Source of the DNA: Bacteroides luhongzhouii
GTDB taxonomy: Bacteria; Bacteroidota; Bacteroidia; Bacteroidales; Bacteroidaceae
Direction of reading: 5' to 3'
Assembly: GCF_009193295.2 (NCBI RefSeq)
Contig: NZ_CP059973.1
Span: 4,154,001-4,218,000 of the forward strand
Length of the DNA stretch: 64,000 nucleotides
Below, piece by piece: positions 47,705-58,982 of this stretch. The notes beneath the pieces were generated by a model. That model was given only the letters and a program-made list of their open reading frames with translations, did no database searches and was not told the DNA's origin. The position numbers and the translations under genes are program-made. Within the stretch, counting starts at the first letter, position 1. Each line of letters starts with the position of its first letter.

Positions 47705-48052
47705 ATGAAACAATGGCAGATATTAAAAACAATCTTTCCGGAGATTATCACGGCCAACTTTGAGTTTGTCAACTACGAGGAAACGTACGAACGGCTGGAT
47801 TACTGGCTTGACGAGCGTGGTTATATGTCTCGCGAAGATTACAAGAAGGGTACTGTCCGCGAATATGGCTTTACCGAAGAACGTGTGATACAGGATTTTC
47901 CGATTCGCGGGAAGGCGGTATACTTGCATGTGCGACGGCGTAAGTGGCGCGACATGGAAGACGGGAGTATCTTTACCTATGACTACGATCTGACGGAAGA
48001 AGGCAGCCGCCTGACCCCTGAGTTCGTTGCTTTTTTAAAAGAGGAGGATTGA
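47705..48052 (+). CDS. IS transposase, N-terminal frame (ORFA), inner copy
   Basis: A 115-residue protein (MKQWQILKTIFPEIITANFE ... FVAFLKEED), the separately framed N-terminal region of ISAon1-type transposases, probably the DNA-end-binding part. It ends at TGA (48050-48052). The catalytic frame opens in the +1 phase just before this stop, with an SD-like AGAGGAGG directly upstream, so a fused product by frameshift or a coupled restart is likely. Confidence 0.88.
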   Translation: MKQWQILKTIFPEIITANFEFVNYEETYERLDYWLDERGYMSREDYKKGTVREYGFTEERVIQDFPIRGKAVYLHVRRRKWRDMEDGSIFTYDYDLTEEGSRLTPEFVAFLKEED

Positions 48053-49031
48053 ATCCACCCCTGAGAGCATACGCTCAATCGGTGCTCATTACGGTGTAAA
48101 TGGCTCCAACCTATCGCGGCAGTATAAGGAGATTTTCAGTGGCTACAGGCAGTGGAAGCAGCTGTGTCACGCCGATGGGTACGTGCTATATCCGCAGAAC
48201 ATCGGTCCGAACCTGGCCATCGACGAGTCTTCGCTCAGCTGCGGCGAGCTCTATACCTTTGTCACCAACCGTGACGCTCACGGCGGGAAGGGCGCGCTTG
48301 TTGCGGCGATACGTGGTACCAGGGCTGAAACGGTCATTGCAGTTCTTGAGAAGATATCTTCTGCCAGACGAAAGACGGTAAGAGAGATAACGCTCGACCT
48401 TTCGTCATCCATGATGCTCATAGCCCGTCGGTCATTCCCCAAAGCCATCGTGACCAACGACCGTTTTCATGTCCATAAACTCTACTACGATGCCATAGAC
48501 GAGCTGCGGATATCTCTGCGGTGGATGGCAAGGGATATTGAAAACGAAGAGATTGCACGCTGTCGCAGGGAGGGCATTCCGTATGTTCCTTACCGTTATG
48601 CCAACGGCGACACCCGGAAACAGCTCCTTGCACGTGCCAAATACATTCTGACAAAACATGCCTCCAAATGGACGAAGTCCCAGCAATGGAGAGCCGACAT
48701 CATTTTTGAATTTTATCCCGAGCTGAAACACGCGTATGATCTTGCCATGGACCTCACCCGCATATTCAACCAAAAAGTTGATAAGGACACTGCCCGGCTG
48801 AATCTTGCCCGATGGTACGACAAAGTGGAGAAAATGGCCGGAGGCCAATTCCGCACTGTTACAGAAACATTCCGCAACCACTATGACACAATCCTGAATT
48901 ACTTTGTCAACCGTTCCACCAATGCCGGCGCTGAATCTTTCAACGCAAAAGTCAAGGCATTCAGAAGTCAATTCCGAGGCGTTACTGATATCCCATTCTT
49001 TCTGTTCAGACTCTCCAAGCTATGCGCCTAA
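48048..49031 (+). CDS. IS transposase, catalytic frame (ORFB), inner copy
   Basis: About 327 residues of an ISL3-like DDE transposase. The catalytic acids are D in NLAIDESSL, D in VTNDRFHVHK and E in NAGAESFNAKVK. The coding frame is open from 48039; it has no ATG near its start. A GTG at 48183 is the first standard start, but this would drop conserved sequence (STPESIRSIGAHYGVNGSNL) that is in frame upstream. Expression therefore probably depends on ORFA, by +1 frameshifting at GAT-TGA or reinitiation at ATT (48048). The full fused product would be about 440 residues. Confidence 0.85.
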   Translation: MESTPESIRSIGAHYGVNGSNLSRQYKEIFSGYRQWKQLCHADGYVLYPQNIGPNLAIDESSLSCGELYTFVTNRDAHGGKGALVAAIRGTRAETVIAVLEKISSARRKTVREITLDLSSSMMLIARRSFPKAIVTNDRFHVHKLYYDAIDELRISLRWMARDIENEEIARCRREGIPYVPYRYANGDTRKQLLARAKYILTKHASKWTKSQQWRADIIFEFYPELKHAYDLAMDLTRIFNQKVDKDTARLNLARWYDKVEKMAGGQFRTVTETFRNHYDTILNYFVNRSTNAGAESFNAKVKAFRSQFRGVTDIPFFLFRLSKLCA

Positions 49032-49077
49032 AAAGAATCTCACACTCGGGTAGTTTTTTAACACTTCAACCTGTTTT

Positions 49078-49878
49078 TTACATTGACCCCATTTTCTCCA
49101 CTTTGTCGTACCATCGGGCAAGATTCAGCCGGGCAGTGTCCTTATCAACTTTTTGGTTGAATATGCGGGTGAGGTCCATGGCAAGATCATACGCGTGTTT
49201 CAGCTCGGGATAAAATTCAAAAATGATGTCGGCTCTCCATTGCTGGGACTTCGTCCATTTGGAGGCATGTTTTGTCAGAATGTATTTGGCACGTGCAAGG
49301 AGCTGTTTCCGGGTGTCGCCGTTGGCATAACGGTAAGGAACATACGGAATGCCCTCCCTGCGACAGCGTGCAATCTCTTCGTTTTCAATATCCCTTGCCA
49401 TCCACCGCAGAGATATCCGCAGCTCGTCTATGGCATCGTAGTAGAGTTTATGGACATGAAAACGGTCGTTGGTCACGATGGCTTTGGGGAATGACCGACG
49501 GGCTATGAGCATCATGGATGACGAAAGGTCGAGCGTTATCTCTCTTACCGTCTTTCGTCTGGCAGAAGATATCTTCTCAAGAACTGCAATGACCGTTTCA
49601 GCCCTGGTACCACGTATCGCCGCAACAAGCGCGCCCTTCCCGCCGTGAGCGTCACGGTTGGTGACAAAGGTATAGAGCTCGCCGCAGCTGAGCGAAGACT
49701 CGTCGATGGCCAGGTTCGGACCGATGTTCTGCGGATATAGCACGTACCCATCGGCGTGACACAGCTGCTTCCACTGCCTGTAGCCACTGAAAATCTCCTT
49801 ATACTGCCGCGATAGGTTGGAGCCATTTACACCGTAATGAGCACCGATTGAGCGTATGCTCTCAGGGGTGGATTCAAT
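49078..49878 (-). pseudogene. Outer IS transposase catalytic frame, N-terminal part, interrupted
   Basis: Identical to the inner ORFB up to WYDKVEKM, then it runs into the inner IS end and stops after GSM at 49078. It keeps the first two catalytic acids but lacks the third, so the product should be inactive. The remainder lies at 47447-47649. Confidence 0.9.
49090..49097. repeat. Target-site duplication of the inner IS, right copy
   Basis: CATTTTCT, matching 47642-47649. Confidence 0.92.
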
Positions 49879-50221
49879 CCTCCTCTTTTAAAAAAGCAAC
49901 GAACTCAGGGGTCAGGCGGCTGCCTTCTTCCGTCAGATCGTAGTCATAGGTAAAGATACTCCCGTCTTCCATGTCGCGCCACTTACGCCGTCGCACATGC
50001 AAGTATACCGCCTTCCCGCGAATCGGAAAATCCTGTATCACACGTTCTTCGGTAAAGCCATATTCGCGGACAGTACCCTTCTTGTAATCTTCGCGAGACA
50101 TATAACCACGCTCGTCAAGCCAGTAATCCAGCCGTTCGTACGTTTCCTCGTAGTTGACAAACTCAAAGTTGGCCGTGATAATCTCCGGAAAGATTGTTTT
50201 TAATATCTGCCATTGTTTCAT
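49874..50221 (-). CDS. IS transposase, N-terminal frame (ORFA), outer copy
   Basis: A 115-residue frame identical to the inner ORFA. It is intact in itself, but the catalytic frame that follows it is broken by the inner IS. It may still be translated and could bind IS ends without catalysis, which is speculation. Confidence 0.88.
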   Translation of the reverse strand: MKQWQILKTIFPEIITANFEFVNYEETYERLDYWLDERGYMSREDYKKGTVREYGFTEERVIQDFPIRGKAVYLHVRRRKWRDMEDGSIFTYDYDLTEEGSRLTPEFVAFLKEED

Positions 50222-50276
50222 ACCGCAAAGTTAGCAAGACTATCACATTTTAACAACCTGTTTTTTACATTGACCC

Positions 50277-50284
50277 CCATTATG
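50277..50284. repeat. Target-site duplication of the outer IS, right copy
   Basis: CCATTATG, matching 47381-47388. Confidence 0.93.
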
Positions 50285-50360
50285 GCTCAGCCTGAAAACA
50301 TGCCATTAGTTGATGCCCTAAGTTTATTCGGGCCAATCCCGCCCCCTTAATAACAATTGA

Positions 50361-50397
50361 AAAAGCATAGCTTTAGCCTATCTAAAGCTATGCTTTT
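50361..50397. terminator. Perfect 16-bp hairpin
   Basis: AAAAGCATAGCTTTAG pairs with CTAAAGCTATGCTTTT around CCTAT. A/T runs on both sides make it suitable as a bidirectional terminator. The stretch 50285-50582 holds only this hairpin, the next one and no convincing gene. Confidence 0.7.
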
Positions 50398-50486
50398 CTA
50401 TGTCTAAAGCGCCGCTTTACAGAGCAAAAACACATGGTTAGAGCATTCAGAAGAAAGGTGAAGGGGAATAAAAAATCATAGGCTGA

Positions 50487-50540
50487 TTTAAAATAAATAT
50501 CCCAATGATTGAGTTCAATCATTGGGATATTTATTTTAAA
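50487..50540. terminator. Long 24-bp hairpin downstream of dapA
   Basis: A perfect stem of 24 bp (50487-50510 with 50517-50540; core ATATCCCAATGATT) has a 6-base loop, 43 bases beyond the leftward dapA stop. It is a probable dapA terminator, unusually long. Confidence 0.7.
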
Positions 50541-50582
50541 CACTTCGATTTTATTATGAACTAGCCAAGAGCCCATCTTTTT

Positions 50583-51476
50583 TCAGCATTTAATATTCAA
50601 TTCATTCAAAACCTTGCGTATTGCCTCAAATGTAGTAATACGAGTAGGAACCAGTGGCAAACGAAGCTTATTCTCAATCATCCCCATAGCATTTAACATT
50701 GATTTTACGCCTGCCGGATTTCCATCGACAAATAACAGATTAAATAATTCCGTAAATCGATGGTGAATGGTCAACGCATTGGCAAAATCTCCTTGAAGCG
50801 CCAAACGTGTCATGCGACTAAATTCACGAGGAAAAGCATTACCAATTACCGAAATCACACCAACAGCTCCCAATGTTATGAGAGGAAAGGTAATACCATC
50901 ATCTCCAGAGATTACATTAAAGTTTTCCGGTTTATTTTTAATAATATCATCCATTTGCGTGATATTGCCGGATGCTTCTTTAATAGCAACTACGTTATTG
51001 AAATCACGGGCAATCCGCAACGTAGTTTCAGCAGTCATATTTACACCCGTACGTCCCGGAACATTATATAATACAATGGGGAGCTCCGTAGCTTCCGCAA
51101 TCGCTTTATAATGCTGATAAATACCTTCCTGAGAAGGTTTATTATAATACGGCACCACAGACAATATAGCATCAACCCCTGTAAAATCATCGTTTTTCAA
51201 TGTTTCTACAATAGCGCGAGTATTATTACCACCTACACCTAACAGAATAGGAATTCTTCCGTTGACGCGGTCAATTACCATCTTTTTTATAGTTTTCTTT
51301 TCTTCCTCGGTCAGAGTCGGTGTTTCAGCTGTAGTTCCCAGCACACACAAGAAATCCGCATTATTCTGCAATAGATAGTCCACCATACGCATCAACGCGT
51401 CATAGTCAACGCTCTCATCCTCTTTGAAAGGAGTAATCAGTGCTACCCCCATTCCTTTCAATTTAGTCTGTATCAT
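50583..51476 (-). CDS. dapA: 4-hydroxy-tetrahydrodipicolinate synthase
   Basis: A 297-residue TIM-barrel enzyme that condenses pyruvate with aspartate semialdehyde in lysine and diaminopimelate synthesis. The substrate motif GTTAETPTLT, the catalytic Tyr137 (VLYNVPGRTG) and the Schiff-base Lys166 (VVAIKEASGN) are present. The length is standard. It lies 59 bases downstream of ligA on the same strand but has its own -7 box. Confidence 0.97.
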   Translation of the reverse strand: MIQTKLKGMGVALITPFKEDESVDYDALMRMVDYLLQNNADFLCVLGTTAETPTLTEEEKKTIKKMVIDRVNGRIPILLGVGGNNTRAIVETLKNDDFTGVDAILSVVPYYNKPSQEGIYQHYKAIAEATELPIVLYNVPGRTGVNMTAETTLRIARDFNNVVAIKEASGNITQMDDIIKNKPENFNVISGDDGITFPLITLGAVGVISVIGNAFPREFSRMTRLALQGDFANALTIHHRFTELFNLLFVDGNPAGVKSMLNAMGMIENKLRLPLVPTRITTFEAIRKVLNELNIKC

Positions 51477-51510
51477 GAGTTTTAATTATAATCTCTAATT
51501 TATTTAGCCG

Positions 51511-51518
51511 CAAAAGTA
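51511..51518 (-). promoter_or_regulatory. -7 box of the dapA promoter
   Basis: The minus strand reads TACTTTTG, 35 bases before the dapA start. Confidence 0.6.
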
Positions 51519-51535
51519 CGAATATTTTTCTTATC

Positions 51536-53569
<2,034 letters not shown>

Positions 53570-53586
53570 TTATCTTTGAATATTTG

Positions 53587-53594
53587 TACTTTTG
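53587..53594 (+). promoter_or_regulatory. -7 box of the trmD promoter
   Basis: TACTTTTG lies 18 bases before the trmD ATG; a second match, TATCTTTG, is at 53571-53578. The short leader is typical here. Confidence 0.55.
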
Positions 53595-53611
53595 CGAAAA
53601 ATTAAAAGATT

Positions 53612-54289
53612 ATGCGTATTGATATTATAACAGTTTTACCCGAAATGATTGAAGGTTTCTTCAATTGTTCTATCATGAAACGAGCTCAAGACAAAGGACT
53701 TGCAGAAATACATATTCACAATCTGCGTGATTATACCGAAGATAAATATCGCCGTGTCGATGATTATCCCTTTGGAGGGTTTGCCGGAATGGTTATGAAA
53801 ATAGAGCCCATCGAACGTTGCATCAATACCTTAAAGGCAGAACGCAACTACGATGAGGTCATTTTCACGACCCCTGACGGAGAACAATTCAAACAGCCAA
53901 TGGCAAACAGCCTCTCGTTGGCACAGAATCTCATTATTCTTTGCGGACATTTCAAAGGTATTGATTACCGCATCCGCGAACACCTGATTACTAAAGAAAT
54001 CAGCATTGGAGATTACGTATTAACAGGAGGAGAACTGGCAGCAGCGGTAATAGCGGACGCTATCGTACGTATCATCCCTGGAGTCATTTCTGATGAACAG
54101 TCCGCACTTTCCGATTCTTTCCAGGACAATTTGCTGGCAGCACCCGTATATACGCGACCAGCGGATTATAAAGGATGGAAAGTTCCCGAGATTCTATTAT
54201 CCGGTCATGAAGCAAAAATCAAAGAATGGGAACTACAACAATCCCTAGAACGTACCAGAAAACTTCGTCCCGACTTATTGGGAGAGTAA
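53612..54289 (+). CDS. trmD: tRNA (guanine-N1)-methyltransferase TrmD
   Basis: A 225-residue SPOUT methyltransferase that makes m1G37. The deep-knot SAM site includes [15 protein letters not shown] and [20 protein letters not shown]. The N-terminus [17 protein letters not shown] is characteristic. It is monocistronic, unlike the rimM-trmD-rplS operon of Proteobacteria, and ends before a strong hairpin. Confidence 0.97.
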   Translation: MRIDIITVLPEMIEGFFNCSIMKRAQDKGLAEIHIHNLRDYTEDKYRRVDDYPFGGFAGMVMKIEPIERCINTLKAERNYDEVIFTTPDGEQFKQPMANSLSLAQNLIILCGHFKGIDYRIREHLITKEISIGDYVLTGGELAAAVIADAIVRIIPGVISDEQSALSDSFQDNLLAAPVYTRPADYKGWKVPEILLSGHEAKIKEWELQQSLERTRKLRPDLLGE

Positions 54290-54300
54290 AATAGAGTGTA

Positions 54301-54349
54301 AATAAAAACGACGGTGAAGATTATGTAAATCCTCACCGTCGTTTTTATT
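54301..54349. terminator. Bidirectional terminator between trmD and pyrD
   Basis: 54301-54322 pairs with 54328-54349 over 22 bp with one mismatch (core AACGACGGTGA / TCACCGTCGTT). It has A and T tracts on both sides. The following 156 bases to the pyrD stop hold nothing recognisable. Confidence 0.9.
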
Positions 54350-54505
54350 TTGCCTTCAGTTTAAAAATCTTGCTTATTGCTAATATCTTCAAACACTAAT
54401 TTATTTTTCATCTGCTATTTTCAACCCATTTATTCTTCCTTTATTCAAAAGGCAAATAGCATTTTTCTTGCAGATACAGTGCGAATGGTTATTGTATGTT
54501 TTCAA

Positions 54506-55417
54506 TTATACCTCAAGCGCACCTATAATTTCCTTTACTGACTTACACCCGTGTCTTTCCAGGTAATTATTTATACCATCTTCCACCTTAATCGTGACAG
54601 CAGGATCTATAAAATTTGCCGTACCAATCTGGATAGCTGTCGCACCTGCAAGCATGAATTCGACAGCATCCCTCCAGTCCATAATACCTCCCAAACCAAT
54701 GACAGGAATATTTACCGTTTTAGCAACTTGCCACACCATACGTAATGCGATAGGTTTTACGGCAGCTCCCGACATTCCTCCTGTTATCGTTGATAAAATA
54801 GGGCGTTTACGTTCCGCATCAATTGCCATACCCAGCAATGTATTGATTAATGACACGCTATCTGCACCACTTTCTTCTGCTGCGCGAGCTATTTCGGTGA
54901 TATCCGTAACGTTTGGAGAGAGTTTTACGATAAGTGTCTTTTTGTAAGCAGAACGCACTGCTTTCACTACTTCTGATGCTCCCTTTGCTGACACACCAAA
55001 AGCCATACCTCCTTGCTTCACATTGGGACAAGAGATGTTTAGTTCTATAGCAGGAATTTTGTCAAGTTCATTAATGATTTCAGCTGTTTTTACATAATCT
55101 TCGATAGCAGACCCCGAAACGTTTACAATCATATTCGTTTGAATGTCTTTTATACGGGGATATATATGCTCTACAAAGTAGTCAACACCCTTATTTTGCA
55201 GTCCTACAGCGTTTAACATCCCCGAAGGAGTCTCTGCCATACGTGGATAAGGATTCCCTTCACGTTTGTGAAGAGTCGTCCCTTTTACAATAATACCACC
55301 TATTCGCGCTATATCAATAAAATCAGAGAACTCTTCACCATATCCAAATGTACCGGATGCTGTCATTACCGGGTTCTTCATTTGTAATTCACCAATATTT
55401 ACACTCAAATCTGCCAT
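54506..55417 (-). CDS. pyrD: Dihydroorotate dehydrogenase B, catalytic subunit
   Basis: A 303-residue class 1B enzyme of pyrimidine synthesis that oxidises dihydroorotate using FMN. The catalytic Cys130 ([13 protein letters not shown]), in place of the Ser of class 2 enzymes, and the FMN-phosphate loop GLGGIMDW and [11 protein letters not shown] are visible. It overlaps the end of pyrK by 13 bases, so the two subunits are coupled. Confidence 0.97.
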   Translation of the reverse strand: MADLSVNIGELQMKNPVMTASGTFGYGEEFSDFIDIARIGGIIVKGTTLHKREGNPYPRMAETPSGMLNAVGLQNKGVDYFVEHIYPRIKDIQTNMIVNVSGSAIEDYVKTAEIINELDKIPAIELNISCPNVKQGGMAFGVSAKGASEVVKAVRSAYKKTLIVKLSPNVTDITEIARAAEESGADSVSLINTLLGMAIDAERKRPILSTITGGMSGAAVKPIALRMVWQVAKTVNIPVIGLGGIMDWRDAVEFMLAGATAIQIGTANFIDPAVTIKVEDGINNYLERHGCKSVKEIIGALEV

Positions 55418-56181
55418 AGTAATTTATTTATATTAAAAACAGGACCTTCCTTACATACACACAAGTGACCTTCTGTCGTATTTTCCACACAGCACAAGCA
55501 TGCTCCGATACCACAAGCCATTGTATTTTCCAAAGAAACTTCACATTCTATTTGATTACTTTTGGCATATTTTGCCACAGCCACCATCATTGGTTTAGGA
55601 CCACAAGTGTAAATCTGCTCAAATCGTACCTTATTTAATATAGAATGTTGAGTTACGTATCCCTTTTCGCCATGGCTACCATCTTCCGTAGTAGTATATA
55701 CCTCTCCATATTTGACAAACTCTTCCAGCTGCAACAAATCTTTGTCGCTACGGGCACCTAACAGGAACGTAGGTTTGTGGCCTTTTTTAGCCAATTGCTC
55801 ACCTAAATACAACATGGGAGCTGTTCCGACACCTCCACCAACTAATAAGAGCTTATCAGAAGCCTCCTGAGGCATTGTGTATGCATTTCCCAGCGGAAGC
55901 ACCACGTTAATTGTATCACCGGAATTAGCCTCTGCCAGACATCTTGTTCCATCACCAACCAGCTGGATCAGAAACCAGACCTCATTTCGCTGTTTATCTA
56001 CAAAATTAATAGAAATAGGACGACGCAAGAATGTAGTAGGCGAACCGTCCACCCGGATTTCCGCAAACTGCCCAGGTAACATTTCGGGCAGTAATGACTG
56101 AGACGTCAATTTTAGCAATACATAGTTTGCATTCAATCTGATATTCTCGGTCACTGTCAGATCTAAAATAAATTTCTTCAT
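55405..56181 (-). CDS. pyrK: Dihydroorotate dehydrogenase B, electron transfer subunit
   Basis: A 258-residue FAD/2Fe-2S protein that passes electrons from PyrD to NAD. It has an FAD-binding barrel (RRPISINFV, about 65-73), an NAD-binding part ([13 protein letters not shown]) and the C-terminal cluster ligands in [11 protein letters not shown]...[11 protein letters not shown]. The frame opens at 56220, but the ATG at 56181 ([14 protein letters not shown]) gives the normal family start. Confidence 0.96.
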   Translation of the reverse strand: MKKFILDLTVTENIRLNANYVLLKLTSQSLLPEMLPGQFAEIRVDGSPTTFLRRPISINFVDKQRNEVWFLIQLVGDGTRCLAEANSGDTINVVLPLGNAYTMPQEASDKLLLVGGGVGTAPMLYLGEQLAKKGHKPTFLLGARSDKDLLQLEEFVKYGEVYTTTEDGSHGEKGYVTQHSILNKVRFEQIYTCGPKPMMVAVAKYAKSNQIECEVSLENTMACGIGACLCCVENTTEGHLCVCKEGPVFNINKLLWQI

Positions 56182-56257
56182 GTATGGATATAAAAGTATA
56201 AATTCGTATTCCGGGTACAAAGATACAGGAAATTGCTCAAACCACCGATTTTACTCT

Positions 56258-56728
56258 TTATTTTTCAGGCCTAAACGTCTCATAGGTATTATCATCGAAA
56301 AATATTCTTATTTCTGTGATTTTCCTAGCAGGCTTTTCTATATACCTAATCTCTTGTTTTACAATCTCTTTAGGGGCATTTTCAGCGTTTCTTAATGGCA
56401 TTTCCTTGCGATTTTCCGGAATAGCCGGCTCTTTGGACGAATTTATGAGATTCTCATCGAATAAAGAAGGCAGATAATCGCTATTAGAAGAAGAAAAAGA
56501 AGTCTCTTCATGAGATACCATCATTTCGCCTTTTCCATAAAGCAACCATTCAAGATTTACATAGTCATACTTTTGATGAACCTTCATTACGACCTCTAAA
56601 CTGGGCTTATTCCGATCATTTAAAATATGAGAGAGAGTAGATTGTTGTACTCCGATTGTTTCAGCAAAAACTCTAGGAGGAACTTTTTCTCTTTCCATTA
56701 TCATTCTGATTCTGTCTTTTATTTCCAT
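56258..56728 (-). CDS. XRE-type helix-turn-helix regulator
   Basis: A 156-residue protein. An N-terminal lambda-repressor-like HTH (about 5-60) includes PPRVFAETIGVQQSTLSHIL and NDRNKPSLEVVMKV, then a YVNLEWLLYGKGEMM motif common in phage-type and Bacteroides XRE proteins. The C-terminal half is Glu/Pro-rich, ending in EIRIFFDDNTYETFRPEK. It is preceded by 1.2 kb of AT-rich non-coding DNA. The targets are unknown. Confidence 0.85.
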   Translation of the reverse strand: MEIKDRIRMIMEREKVPPRVFAETIGVQQSTLSHILNDRNKPSLEVVMKVHQKYDYVNLEWLLYGKGEMMVSHEETSFSSSNSDYLPSLFDENLINSSKEPAIPENRKEMPLRNAENAPKEIVKQEIRYIEKPARKITEIRIFFDDNTYETFRPEK

Positions 56729-57740
56729 ACTACCTTCTTTTTATTACAATTGTATGTGCTATGCAGCTAATTCACAAAAATACGTGTCACATCATTGATA
56801 ATACAAAGGTAAATATTTATATTCACAAAAGCAAATTACAAATATAAAAATATAGATATTACAAAAGTATATCATGTAATACAAATCGAATATCACGTTT
56901 GTAACTCAAATAAAAAGAGTAAATATAGACATATATCTTTAATTGAGCAATTATACATAAAACACAGATATATAGAGATATAAGCATTATAGTTATAAAT
57001 CAGACGCCATTATTCACAAATATACATGCCACTTAAAAAAGGCTTTTATAGTACAAATTGATACAACAACATATATAACACTGATTTACAATTAAATAAG
57101 TACTTAATCCTTATTTGTTAATAGCTATATAACTACATTTATATATGGAATATTAGTCTTGTAATCGTTTGAATATACTTTTGTAAACATTCAATACCTA
57201 TCACACTTGTATATTATTCACATTAATACTTTATACATCAGTAACAGACATAATACACAAAAGTAAATATTGATAGTTGCAAAAGCAATAAAAGAAAGGA
57301 ATCAACTTCATGCTTTACCAATGTATATTGCTATTTTTATCTAATCATCCTTTACAATTTTCTCTAAAAAGCAAATCCTTGCGATATTTCTGTACCAATC
57401 TCCAGTTATTTATTTTTTTTCGATTCTAGAAGGCCTATTTTTCATATAAATAAATGATATACAATAATTTAACCTCAATAAAGTGAATTTGCATTTCTAT
57501 TAAACTAGAAAAAAATCATTCTGTAACAATCAAATGTAACCTGAACTATCAAAATGACATTAATGGCCAGCTTTAGAAAAAGAGAAAATCTCCATTCTCA
57601 CTATAAAACGGTAGCATCAAAATCCAAAATGCTTTTTTGATAAAACTCAAGGATCAGTAAACTTTTCTCATTAGAAAACTCAAGCTTCAGTTTTAATGAA
57701 AATGCTTTTTTTGAAGATAGGATAATATAAAATAAAAAAA

Positions 57741-57766
57741 ACTGTTTGTATGATTAGCCAAACAGT
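57741..57766 (-). terminator. Second terminator-like hairpin downstream of holA
   Basis: ACTGTTTG pairs with CAAACAGT across a 10-base loop; on the minus strand it runs into an 8-base T tract. Confidence 0.55.
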
Positions 57767-57862
57767 AACTCTATAAAACGATGAAAGAACTAAATCTATT
57801 TGTAAAATAATCACAGAAAATAGTGGGAGTCCTTTTGAAGAAAAGTATAATTATGGGAATGT

Positions 57863-57911
57863 AAAAAAGACATATACTCCCCATTTCTATCTATGGTAAA
57901 AGTATATGTCT
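57863..57911 (-). terminator. Terminator after holA
   Basis: AGACATATACT (57868-57878) pairs with AGTATATGTCT (57901-57911); reading leftward it is followed by six T residues. Confidence 0.7.
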
Positions 57912-57938
57912 GATATTATATGTAATTCTTAATTCGAT

Positions 57939-58958
57939 TTAATGCAAAATTTTAAACACCAGCTCGCGAAGAATATCCCCATCTGTCATAGAACTGTTTT
58001 GAACTCCTTTAGATTTTGCATCAGCATATCGTATTTCTCCAACAATTTGCATCGTCTTTACTCCACTATATTTTCGCATTGCTACCATATAATCCCGAGC
58101 CTGCCACGGAGTTCTTAATCCTAGCATATTTGCAATTCCCTGCTCTGATTTATCCGGTGCATAATAAGCCAACATCAAGTTGGAGTAAAAGCCAAATAAT
58201 AGAGAAAGCGTCATTTGGATCGGATTCGTTTTCGGATTTTCCTCAAAATATTTTATTATTTTGTTCGCTTTCAATATATCCTTTTCCACTAAAGCACTGC
58301 GCAATTCGAAGTTATTATAATCTTTGCTTATGCCGATATTCTTTTCTATTTGTTCAGGAGTAACACGTTTCTGTCCGGCAGGTAAAGTGATAATCAACTT
58401 TTCAAGTTCTCCGGTCAGACGACTTAAATCCGAGCCTACAAAATCAGCAAGCATAGAAGTAGCCTTTGGCTCCATATCAACCCCTTTTCGTTTCATATAT
58501 GAAGCGATAAAACCGGGTAGTTGCGCATCTTTGATTTTTTTAGACTCAAACAATACACCTGTTTTTTCCACCTCGGCAGCTAACTTCTTTCTACGATCTA
58601 ACGTTCCATGCTTATGGCATATCACTAAGATAGTGGAAAGCAAAGGTTTTTGAAGATAATATGACAACTCCTCCATATTGCGCACGGCTTGCGCTTCCTT
58701 AACTACTACTACTTGATGTTCCGACATCATGGGATAACGCTTTGCGGCATTTATAATCGTTGCCACATCCACGTCAGCACCATACACAACAGTCAGGTTG
58801 AATTCTTTTTCCGTTTCGCTCAACACATTATCCGTTATGTAATCTGCAATCAAGTCGATATAATACGACTCTTCTCCCATCAGGTAATAGACAGGGCGAT
58901 ACTGCTTTGCTTTCAATTCCTTGAGGATGTCATCACAGGTCAATTCTTGTTTTGCCAT
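57939..58958 (-). CDS. holA: DNA polymerase III subunit delta
   Basis: A 339-residue clamp-loader subunit that opens the sliding clamp. The HolA pattern is seen in PVYYLMGEESYYIDLIADYI (domain I), VVVVKEAQAV (about 84-93) and LTGELEKLIITLP. The C-terminal helical domain ends in SMTDGDILRELVFKILH. It is the second gene of an amn-holA pair with a 24-base gap. Confidence 0.94.
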   Translation of the reverse strand: MAKQELTCDDILKELKAKQYRPVYYLMGEESYYIDLIADYITDNVLSETEKEFNLTVVYGADVDVATIINAAKRYPMMSEHQVVVVKEAQAVRNMEELSYYLQKPLLSTILVICHKHGTLDRRKKLAAEVEKTGVLFESKKIKDAQLPGFIASYMKRKGVDMEPKATSMLADFVGSDLSRLTGELEKLIITLPAGQKRVTPEQIEKNIGISKDYNNFELRSALVEKDILKANKIIKYFEENPKTNPIQMTLSLLFGFYSNLMLAYYAPDKSEQGIANMLGLRTPWQARDYMVAMRKYSGVKTMQIVGEIRYADAKSKGVQNSSMTDGDILRELVFKILH

Positions 58959-58982
58959 ATATATTTTTTCAGAAAGACCGGA

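Larger units (their letters stand above)
47650..49089 (+). mobile_element. Inner ISL3-like (ISAon1-type) insertion sequence, intact
   Basis: A complete 1440-bp copy bounded by GGGTCAATG...CATTGACCC inverted repeats of at least 23 bases. It lies in the opposite orientation to, and inside, the outer copy. Bases 47650-48836 form a perfect inverted repeat with 49090-50276. Both transposase frames are complete. The 8-bp duplication and DDE residues fit the ISL3 group; assignment to ISAon1 rests on the two-frame layout and is from memory of the family. Confidence 0.93.
47389..50276 (-). mobile_element. Outer ISL3-like (ISAon1-type) insertion sequence, interrupted
   Basis: Terminal inverted repeats begin GGGTCAATGTAAAAAACAGG at both ends. 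The element reads leftward. Without the inserted inner copy and its 8-bp duplication it would be 2888 - 1448 = 1440 bases, exactly the length of the inner copy. Its second transposase frame is split by the inner IS. The 8-bp target duplication CCATTATG flanks it. Confidence 0.93.
56729..57938. other. 1.2 kb AT-rich non-coding region with repeated CAAAAGTA boxes
   Basis: No coding frame above about 60 residues is convincing on either strand. The left 600 bases contain repeated elements that read TAnnTTTG on one strand or the other: 56804-56811, 56862-56869 and 57258-57265 (minus), and 57176-57183 (plus). TTACAAAAGTATAT (56859-56872) is matched, inverted, by ATATACTTTTGTAA (57173-57186). It lies upstream of the XRE gene and downstream of holA. 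Confidence 0.6.

Noticed and set aside
48100..48381. 93-residue frame (MAPTYRGSIRRFSV...) in the IS, present in both copies
   Set aside because: It overlaps the catalytic transposase frame in another phase and lacks protein character.
50282..50350. Short frame MAQPENMPLVDALSLFGPIP created at the outer IS right junction
   Set aside because: The pre-insertion sequence has no start or upstream coding frame; it is chance, so the outer IS appears to have entered intergenic DNA.
50388..50576. 62-residue minus-strand frame next to dapA
   Set aside because: It runs through two perfect hairpins and has no recognisable protein features; judged spurious.
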